A stretch of DNA of 5,999 nt from an uncultured Flavobacteriales bacterium. GTDB taxonomy: Bacteria; Bacteroidota; Bacteroidia; Flavobacteriales_E; Vicingaceae. The notes beneath the pieces are model-generated. The model was not told where the DNA came from and searched no databases. It saw nothing but the letters and a program-made list of their open reading frames with translations. The translations under genes were made by a program, and so were the position numbers. Shown here piece by piece: positions 1 through 4,787 of this stretch; position 1 is the first letter of the stretch, and each line of letters starts with the position of its first letter. The stretch lies in contig CALALS010000005.1 in NCBI GenBank assembly GCA_937925525.1, positions 1-5,999 of the forward strand. Direction: 5' to 3'.

Positions 1-69
1 ATCACCCGCTTGTATTACAATAATGGCAAGAGACTTAAAGGAACCACCACCTTTTACAATTGGTTTAAT
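1..69 (-). other. Continuation of atpA beyond the TAG, with altered conserved residues
   Basis: The 23 codons after the TAG stay open in the atpA frame and read IKPIVKGGG followed by SFKSLAIIVIQAGD. The ATP synthase alpha family normally has SLTALPIIETQAGD here, so the frame and most of the framework are kept, but L, T, A, P, E and T are changed to F, K, S, A, V and I. These positions are nearly invariant in the family, and the preceding 326 codons show no such cluster. The segment is therefore part of atpA. It carries either base errors near a contig end or real damage. Confidence 0.8.
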
Positions 70-1050
70 CTATTCTGGTAAGTCATTCATTTGTGCAGCA
101 ATGGTATCATCTTTGATAACTTTTGCAGCTCTTTCTAATAAACGTGAGTGTAAGAAGAATACGTCACCAGGATAAGCCTCACGACCAGGAGGTCTTCTTA
201 ATAATAAGGATACCTCACGGTAAGCAACAGCTTGTTTAGAAAGATCATCATAAATAATAAGCGCAGGACGACCTGTGTCTCTAAAATATTCACCAACTGC
301 AGCACCCGCAAACGGAGCGTAGAACTGCATTGGGGCAGAGTCAGATGCGTTTGCCGCAACGATTACTGTATAATCCATTGCGCCTGCATCTTCTAATGTT
401 TTAACAATACCGGCAACGGTAGAGCCTTTTTGTCCGATAGCAACATAAATACAAAATACAGGTTCACCTCTATCATAAAATTCTTTTTGATTGATGATGG
501 TGTCAATTGCAATAGTTGTTTTTCCAGTTTGACGGTCACCAATGATTAACTCTCTTTGACCTCTACCAATTGGAATCATAGCATCAATAGACTTAATACC
601 AGTTTGTAACGGTTCATTTACCGGTTGACGAAAAATTACTCCCGGAGCTTTTCTTTCTAATGGCATTTCGTAAAGATCACCTTCAATTGGTCCTTTACCG
701 TCAATTGGGTTTCCAAGAGTATCAACAACTCTTCCCAACATTTTTTCTCCGACATTAATGGAAGCAATTCTACCTGTTCTTTTAGCAGTATCTCCTTCTT
801 TAATTTCAGATGACTTTCCTAACAATACGGCTCCAACGTTATCTTCCTCAAGGTTAAGTGCAATACCTTGCAATCCGTTTTCAAACTCAATTAACTCACC
901 GGCTTGTACTTGAGACAAACCATATAAACGAGCAATACCATCTCCTACTTGAAGAACCGTACCAACTTCTTCTAATTGAGCTTCAGTTTTATGACCTGAA
1001 AGTTGTTCTCTTAAAATTGCAGAAACTTCTGCTGGTTTAACTTCTGACAT
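70..1050 (-). CDS. atpA: F-type ATP synthase subunit alpha, N-terminal 326 residues, ended by an in-frame TAG
   Basis: Alpha subunit of the F1 head, which forms the alpha3beta3 hexamer on the cytoplasmic face and carries the non-catalytic nucleotide sites. The N-terminal beta-barrel domain (about 25-95) is followed by the nucleotide-binding domain. Walker A is GDRQTGKT at 171-178, Walker B is ALIIYDDL at 263-270, and the conserved block SLLLRRPPGREAYPGDVFFL lies at 281-300. The ATG at 1050 lies 21 bases after the atpH stop, with an A-rich leader and no clear Shine-Dalgarno. The family is usually 500-530 residues, so about 200 are missing, including the arginine-finger region. The reading frame stops at TAG (70-72) just after MNDLPE, where the family normally continues with Ser. 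Same-frame homology carries on to base 1. The gene identity is certain. Whether the stop is real is doubtful, and I think it more likely a sequence error than a true end. Confidence 0.93.
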   Translation of the reverse strand: MSEVKPAEVSAILREQLSGHKTEAQLEEVGTVLQVGDGIARLYGLSQVQAGELIEFENGLQGIALNLEEDNVGAVLLGKSSEIKEGDTAKRTGRIASINVGEKMLGRVVDTLGNPIDGKGPIEGDLYEMPLERKAPGVIFRQPVNEPLQTGIKSIDAMIPIGRGQRELIIGDRQTGKTTIAIDTIINQKEFYDRGEPVFCIYVAIGQKGSTVAGIVKTLEDAGAMDYTVIVAANASDSAPMQFYAPFAGAAVGEYFRDTGRPALIIYDDLSKQAVAYREVSLLLRRPPGREAYPGDVFFLHSRLLERAAKVIKDDTIAAQMNDLPE

Positions 1051-1071
1051 TATTTATTGTTTTAACTATAA

Positions 1072-1632
1072 TTAATATTGTTTGATATATTGATTTTGGC
1101 TAAATGCCTTTTCTAAATCTAAAATTTTTCTTTTAATGCTTTCATCAACCTGTCTGTCACCAACTCTCACTATTAAACCGCCAATAATTTCCGGGTCAAC
1201 TTTTTCTTCAATTTCAATTTCATTGGCTTTAACAGCACCTTTTACTAGAGCAATTACTTTGTCTCTCAACTCATTAGTTAAAGGAACAGCAGAAACCACT
1301 TTAGCAATTTGAATATTCTTTAAAGTTTTATACTGAGCAATAAAAGATTCAGCTACAGACTCAAGCAAACTCTCTCTCTTTTTAGAGATTAGAATATTGA
1401 TGAAGGCAACACCTGTTTTACTAAGCTTGTCGCCAAAAACTGCTTTTAAAATACTTTTCTTTTTATCTGATTTAACGATAGGACTTTTAAGTAAAAGCAC
1501 CAACTCTTTACTTGACTGACAGGTTTGATATACATCAATCATATCTTTATATACAGCATCTACAGAGTTTTGCTCTTTTGCTAAATCAAGCAAAGATTTT
1601 GCGTAACGTGATGATACTTTTATATCCTTCAT
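1072..1632 (-). CDS. atpH: F-type ATP synthase subunit delta
   Basis: The delta subunit (OSCP equivalent) sits on top of the F1 head and joins it to the b-subunit peripheral stalk. At 186 residues it has the usual family length. The N-terminal helical domain begins with the typical SSRYAKSLLDLA (7-18). The C-terminal b-binding domain holds the diagnostic block VDPEIIGGLIVRVGDRQVD at 145-163, equivalent to the IDESLIAGAVIRAGD region of E. coli. The start codon overlaps the atpF stop by one base (TAATG), which suggests translational coupling and a matched supply of b and delta. It is followed by atpA after 21 bases. The stop is TAA. Nothing about the gene is unusual. Confidence 0.96.
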   Translation of the reverse strand: MKDIKVSSRYAKSLLDLAKEQNSVDAVYKDMIDVYQTCQSSKELVLLLKSPIVKSDKKKSILKAVFGDKLSKTGVAFINILISKKRESLLESVAESFIAQYKTLKNIQIAKVVSAVPLTNELRDKVIALVKGAVKANEIEIEEKVDPEIIGGLIVRVGDRQVDESIKRKILDLEKAFSQNQYIKQY

Positions 1633-2120
1633 TAGTTTAAGTTGATATCGCTAATAGCGTTTTCAATTAATGCTTCTTGTTTTCCTTTGGCAGAAAGTTC
1701 GTCTTTCAATATTTTCTCAGCAATTTCAATTGAAAATTTAGCCACCTGATTTTTCATTTCGGTAATAGCAGCCATTTTTTCATTTTGAATAGCTTCTCTT
1801 GCGTTAGCAATAATATTGTCGGCCTCTTCTTTTGCTTTGTCTTTCGCTTCGGTTACAATTTTGTTTTTTGTCTCTCTTGCTTCTTTTAGCATGGCATCTC
1901 TTTCGGCTCTAGCTTCATTCAATAGCTTTTCATTGTCTGCCTGAAGCGACTCCATTTCTTTTTTGGCTTTATCAGCTGCATCTAATGCATTTTGAATAGA
2001 ATCTTCTCTATCTTTTAAAGAAGCTAAAATGGGTTTCCATGCAAATTTTACAAGCAGGAACAATACAATTAAAAAAGCAATTGTTGTCCAAAGAACCGTA
2101 CCTATACTTACACTTAACAT
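1632..2120 (-). CDS. atpF: F-type ATP synthase subunit b
   Basis: Subunit b forms the peripheral stalk that holds the alpha3beta3 head still against the rotating c-ring. The protein has 162 residues, with one N-terminal membrane helix (about 7-27), then the conserved KFAWKPILASLKDRE junction (25-39), and then a long charged amphipathic coiled coil rich in Ala, Lys and Glu (about 35-140). The C-terminal end (IEIAEKILKDELS onward, 131-143) is the region that binds delta. Only one b gene is seen, so this is the homodimeric b type and not the b/b' pair of photosynthetic bacteria. It lies 70 bases after atpE, with a hairpin in the gap, and overlaps atpH by one base. The leader before ATG is A/T-rich with no Shine-Dalgarno, which is usual for Bacteroidota. 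Confidence 0.96.
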   Translation of the reverse strand: MLSVSIGTVLWTTIAFLIVLFLLVKFAWKPILASLKDREDSIQNALDAADKAKKEMESLQADNEKLLNEARAERDAMLKEARETKNKIVTEAKDKAKEEADNIIANAREAIQNEKMAAITEMKNQVAKFSIEIAEKILKDELSAKGKQEALIENAISDINLN

Positions 2121-2147
2121 ATATCTTTAATTTTAATTTTCTTTTTA

Positions 2148-2178
2148 AAAGGGCTTTAGCCAACCGCTAAAACCCTTT
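2148..2178 (-). promoter_or_regulatory. Stable hairpin in the atpE-atpF gap (processing site or attenuator)
   Basis: Bases 2148-2160 (AAAGGGCTTTAGC) and 2166-2178 (GCTAAAACCCTTT) form a 13-pair stem around a five-base loop. The one imperfect position (C2154 against A2172 on the plus strand) becomes a G-U wobble in the minus-strand transcript, so the structure is complete only in the atp mRNA. The stem is followed by just a few T residues and then A-rich sequence, so it is not a full rho-independent terminator. It begins 12 bases after the atpE stop. That position fits a 3' stabiliser or partial terminator that would leave more atpE than atpF message, but this role is inferred. Confidence 0.6.
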
Positions 2179-2190
2179 AAGCTTTTGTAA

Positions 2191-2439
2191 TTACTTAAGA
2201 ATTACTAATAAACAAACAACGATTGCGAAGAATGCAGCACCTTCTACAAGTGCAGCAGCCACAATCATATTTGCCCTTAGATCACCGGAAATTTCCGGTT
2301 GTCTAGCCATAGCTTCAAGAGCTGAGCCACCAATTCTACCAATACCAATACCGGCACCGATTGCAGCTAAACCAGCTCCCATTCCTGCATAACCTAATGC
2401 TGCAGAAACTTCTAATACAATGTTTAATAAATCTAACAT
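2191..2439 (-). CDS. atpE: F-type ATP synthase subunit c (proteolipid)
   Basis: Subunit c forms the rotating membrane ring that carries protons. The protein has 82 residues and two membrane helices (about 10-35 and 55-80). Helix 1 contains the glycine pattern GAGIGIG (28-34) needed for tight ring packing. The cytoplasmic loop has the conserved RQPE (46-49). Helix 2 carries the ion-binding carboxylate Glu66 in ALVEGAAFF. The Gln in helix 1 and the Ser/Thr next to the Glu that mark sodium-type rings are absent, so proton coupling is expected. The gene follows atpB by 36 bases and is trailed by a hairpin. The leader has no evident Shine-Dalgarno. Confidence 0.97.
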   Translation of the reverse strand: MLDLLNIVLEVSAALGYAGMGAGLAAIGAGIGIGRIGGSALEAMARQPEISGDLRANMIVAAALVEGAAFFAIVVCLLVILK

Positions 2440-2475
2440 ATATATGGTTGTTTAAGGGTTTACTATTTAATTAAA

Positions 2476-3570
2476 TTAATGATGTGCTTCCTCTACAGCT
2501 GCACCAAAATATAATGCTGCTAATAAAGTAAACACATACGCTTGTAAAAATGCTACTAATAACTCTATCACATTCATAAACATCATAAAGATGGTAGAGA
2601 AAACTCCCGCACCATAACCTGCTCCTGCTCCTGATTCTCCGAATATGAATATTAAACTAACAAATGCTAAAATAATGATGTGACCTGCGGTGATGTTTGC
2701 AGTAAGTCGGACCATTAAGACAAATGGCTTAATGAAAACACTCATTATTTCAACCGGAATTAAAATAAGTTTTACTAAAAACGGAACTCCCGGAGGCCAT
2801 AAAATATGCATCCAATAGTGTTTGTTTCCTTTGATGGTGGTAATGATAAACACCAATGCTGCTAACACCATGGTAACGCTGATGGTTCCTGTAATGTTAA
2901 ATCCTCCGATAAATGGAATTAATCCAAGCATATTTGAAATCCAGATAAAGAAAAACACGGTTAAAAGAAAAGGTAAAAACTTATCTGCCTTATGACCGAT
3001 AGAAGGCCTTACCACATCGTCTCTAATGAATAAAATTAACTGCTCAATTAAGGTTTGAAAGCCTTTTGGAGCCATGCCTTCTCTTCTTTTGTAAACTTTT
3101 GCTACTTGAATGAAAATGAAAGTCATGATAATTAAAACCAGTAACAAGCCGGCTACACTTTTTGTAATTGATAAATCAAAAGCGGCTTCATTTGTAATGG
3201 CTGAACCATCTTCATTAAGTTCAATTCCATTTGGCGCTAAGTAAACTTTTTCATGATAAAGAATATAACCATCATGCTCGTAATAATGCTCGTGCTTTCC
3301 TGCAACTTCTATTTCTTTTGAATTATGATAAAAATGAGAAGAAGAAAATACTTTTAGTCCGTTATCATAAATAATAACCGGTAAATAAATGGCAAAATCA
3401 CCTATAATATGAATTTCATGTGCATCGGAAACGTGATGAATAATCATTTCACCTGCATTGAACTTACCTTCTGATTCACCACTTGCATAAGATGAATTAA
3501 AAAGGAAAGCAGAAAAAAGGACAAGCGCAAAACACTTTAAAATCCTTGAAAATCCTAGTTTTTTCCTCAT
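2476..3570 (-). CDS. atpB: F-type ATP synthase subunit a, with signal peptide and His-rich periplasmic domain
   Basis: Subunit a supplies the two proton half-channels next to the c-ring. The protein has 364 residues, about 100 more than the E. coli protein. Residues 1-29 look like a Sec signal peptide (basic start, hydrophobic 14-24, SYA-S end). A periplasmic region (30-135) follows with ten His between 45 and 106. The membrane domain starts near 138. The essential Arg is R288 in VRLTANITAGH (287-297), equivalent to E. coli R210, and LQAYVFTLLAALYFG (342-356) matches the last helix, with Q343 equivalent to Q252. His297 and Glu336 occupy the positions of E. coli E219 and H245, a swap known from mitochondria. 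Extended AtpB proteins are, from memory, common in Bacteroidota. A promoter-like box lies 30 bases upstream of the ATG. Confidence 0.96.
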   Translation of the reverse strand: MRKKLGFSRILKCFALVLFSAFLFNSSYASGESEGKFNAGEMIIHHVSDAHEIHIIGDFAIYLPVIIYDNGLKVFSSSHFYHNSKEIEVAGKHEHYYEHDGYILYHEKVYLAPNGIELNEDGSAITNEAAFDLSITKSVAGLLLVLIIMTFIFIQVAKVYKRREGMAPKGFQTLIEQLILFIRDDVVRPSIGHKADKFLPFLLTVFFFIWISNMLGLIPFIGGFNITGTISVTMVLAALVFIITTIKGNKHYWMHILWPPGVPFLVKLILIPVEIMSVFIKPFVLMVRLTANITAGHIIILAFVSLIFIFGESGAGAGYGAGVFSTIFMMFMNVIELLVAFLQAYVFTLLAALYFGAAVEEAHH

Positions 3571-3599
3571 TTCTATTGAACCGTCAGTTAAAATCGGTG

Positions 3600-3607
3600 C
3601 AAAAGTA
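3600..3607 (-). promoter_or_regulatory. Putative Bacteroidota -7 box upstream of atpB
   Basis: On the minus strand these bases read TACTTTTG, an exact match to the Bacteroidota -7 consensus TAnnTTTG. They lie 29 bases before the atpB ATG, which would give a leader of about 20-25 bases. The -33 element is poor: the best candidate is TTTCG about 19 bases upstream, not TTTG. The box falls in the only gap of meaningful size in the atp cluster (99 bases). A separate start for the structural genes is therefore plausible but not proven. Confidence 0.5.
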
Positions 3608-3669
3608 GAGATTTATTTAAACCTACGAAATAAAAAATAGATTTTCGATAAGGAATTTTTAACTTGTTG

Positions 3670-4035
3670 TTAAATGCTTTTTAACAATCGATAAGATTTT
3701 ACCACTTCAAAGACAGAGTAGTAAAAATAAATGGCAAAGAAATTAATGGCAAAAACTTCTTTTTGATCAGTTGCCAGAAATAAATAAATGGCCACAACAG
3801 TAGAGGAAATAAGTAGTTTAGCCCCAAAAATTCCCATAAATGCAGAAACAAATTGGCGATTATTTTCCTTGGTTTTTTCGATATAATAAAAGAGTAAAAG
3901 AGTATATATGATAAAATAAAAGTGGCTGAACAGAAGAACTATAAAATCTTGTTGTAGCCATTTTAAAATAATGAAATTTACTACTAGTCCTAAGACTGTG
4001 TATATGGCCAGCTGTATGTTAATCTTTTTTTTCAC
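3670..4035 (-). CDS. AtpI-like four-helix membrane protein
   Basis: A small integral membrane protein of 121 residues with four predicted membrane helices (about 9-25, 31-52, 63-88 and 94-112), a basic N-terminus (MKKK) and a basic C-terminus. Its size, helix count and position just before atpB match AtpI, the poorly conserved protein proposed to help c-ring assembly. I see no motif that proves this, so the assignment rests on topology and context. The start is GTG at 4035, since no ATG occurs before residue 67. The start lies inside the end of the AtpZ gene with a 17-base overlap, which implies translational coupling. Stop TAA. It could also be a lineage-specific Fo accessory protein unrelated to AtpI. 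Confidence 0.75.
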   Translation of the reverse strand: MKKKINIQLAIYTVLGLVVNFIILKWLQQDFIVLLFSHFYFIIYTLLLFYYIEKTKENNRQFVSAFMGIFGAKLLISSTVVAIYLFLATDQKEVFAINFFAIYFYYSVFEVVKSYRLLKSI

Positions 4036-4225
4036 GTAAAATATCTCTTATAACAATAAACATTGCCAGGCATACAGCGAGTAATGAAAAAGTTAGGGTA
4101 AGAACAGGTTTTTCAAATTGAAATTTTTCGTCAAGTTTTATTCCACCAAAAACACCTATTAAAATAATAATAAGCATTTTGGAAGCAATAGAAGTGTACT
4201 TTAATACTTCGTTATACTTCGGCAA
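4019..4225 (-). CDS. atpZ: AtpZ/AtpI family F0F1-ATPase accessory protein
   Basis: A 68-residue protein with two membrane helices (about 16-30 and 40-59). The pattern GVFGGIKLDEKF (24-35), a glycine-rich helix end followed by Leu-Asp, is typical of the AtpZ / ATPase gene 1 family found beside ATP synthase operons. AtpZ has been proposed to act with AtpI in magnesium or calcium transport or in Fo assembly. The exact role is unsettled. The start appears to be TTG at 4225. A stop lies three codons upstream in this frame, and the only in-frame ATG (residue 17) would cut off NEVLKYTSIASKM, which resembles family N-termini. It overlaps the bactofilin gene by 14 bases and the next gene by 17 bases. 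Confidence 0.82.
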   Translation of the reverse strand: MPKYNEVLKYTSIASKMLIIILIGVFGGIKLDEKFQFEKPVLTLTFSLLAVCLAMFIVIRDILREKKD

Positions 4226-4640
4226 CTTGTTTTAGATTGTTTTGAGCAGTCTCTGCTTTTGGCTTTTCAAATTCTTTTACAACACCCATGTTACATGAGC
4301 CGGTAAAAGTTGCGCCCGGTTCAACAGAAAGCTTCTTGGTATGAATTTCACCATTAAATTTTGCAGAAGCTCTTAGCGTTAATAATTCTCTAACTACTAA
4401 TTTAGCTTTTATCGTTCCGGAAAAATCAGCGTCTTTGCAACTAATTTGGCCATCAACCATACCGCTAGGCCCAATTACCACTTTTCCCTCACAAATTAGT
4501 GAGCCGATAAGTTTCCCGTCAATTCTTATATCGCCCGAGCAATTAATATCTCCATTAATAGAAGTTCCTGTTCTAATAATGTTAATGTTTGCCGGATTGT
4601 TTTCTTGTTGTTTTGCCATCGTTCTGTCTTTTGAAAACAT
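4212..4640 (-). CDS. Bactofilin (polymer-forming cytoskeletal protein)
   Basis: Bactofilins assemble without nucleotide into filaments attached to the inner membrane and serve as scaffolds for envelope-related processes. The protein has 142 residues. Residues about 20-118 form the bactofilin (DUF583) right-handed beta-helix, seen as repeating short strands with glycine turns: INGDINCSGDIRIDGKLIGS (28-47), VVIGPSGMVDGQI (54-66), and LSVEPGATFTGSC near 104-116. Both ends are short and disordered, and the C-terminal tail is rich in Lys, Glu and Ala. The first ATG (4640) is preferred over Met8 because a purine stretch AAAAGGGG lies 6 bases upstream of it and a consensus promoter sits just behind. 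It overlaps the AtpZ gene by 14 bases, so it is probably the first gene of the transcript carrying the Fo accessory genes. Confidence 0.9.
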   Translation of the reverse strand: MFSKDRTMAKQQENNPANINIIRTGTSINGDINCSGDIRIDGKLIGSLICEGKVVIGPSGMVDGQISCKDADFSGTIKAKLVVRELLTLRASAKFNGEIHTKKLSVEPGATFTGSCNMGVVKEFEKPKAETAQNNLKQVAEV

Positions 4641-4662
4641 GAGTAACCCCTTTTGTTGATTG

Positions 4663-4696
4663 CAAAAATAATAAATTATATTTCAAAAGGGCAAAA
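4663..4696 (-). promoter_or_regulatory. Bacteroidota-type promoter for the bactofilin-atpZ-atpI block
   Basis: On the minus strand TTTTG (4692-4696) acts as the -33 element and TATTTTTG (4663-4670) as the -7 element. They are separated by 21 bases, so both match the Bacteroidota primary sigma factor consensus (TTTG, about 19-21 bases, TAnnTTTG). Transcription would begin near 4657, giving a leader of roughly 17 bases before the ATG at 4640. The site lies between the nrdA terminator and the bactofilin gene, where a promoter is expected. Confidence 0.65.
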
Positions 4697-4725
4697 TGGT
4701 CAAAATCAATCTTTTAATAAAAAGA

Positions 4726-4757
4726 AAAAACTCCTGCCATTTAAGGCAAGAGTTTTT
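4726..4757 (-). terminator. Rho-independent terminator of nrdA
   Basis: In the minus-strand transcript AAAAACTCTTGCC (from 4757 to 4745) pairs with GGCAGGAGTTTTT (from 4738 to 4726) around a six-base loop. That gives 13 pairs including one G-U, followed by a T-rich run (TCTTTTTATT). The same position would be a C-A mismatch on the plus strand, which supports the minus orientation. It begins 30 bases after the nrdA stop codon. Confidence 0.85.
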
Positions 4758-4787
4758 AATTAAAAATAAATAAAAGGCAATTTTCCT

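Noticed and set aside
70..72. TAG reassigned to an amino acid
   Set aside because: Every other gene here uses TAA, so this is not excluded by stop usage. However, the cluster of substitutions at invariant residues right next to the TAG is better explained by sequence error or damage.
858..1040. Open frame of 60 codons on the plus strand inside atpA
   Set aside because: It lies antisense to a strongly conserved gene, its Leu-rich low-complexity translation matches nothing I recognise, and it has no supporting signals. It is a shadow frame.
3658..3674. Small inverted repeat TTTAAC-TTGTT-GTTAAA at the end of the AtpI-like gene
   Set aside because: It has only six A/T-rich pairs, overlaps the stop codon and has no U tract after it in the transcript, so it is too weak to call a terminator.
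4435..4659. Open frame of 74 codons on the plus strand over the bactofilin gene
   Set aside because: It is entirely antisense to the bactofilin. Its Pro/Ile/Ser pattern is what the reverse of the beta-helix repeats would give.
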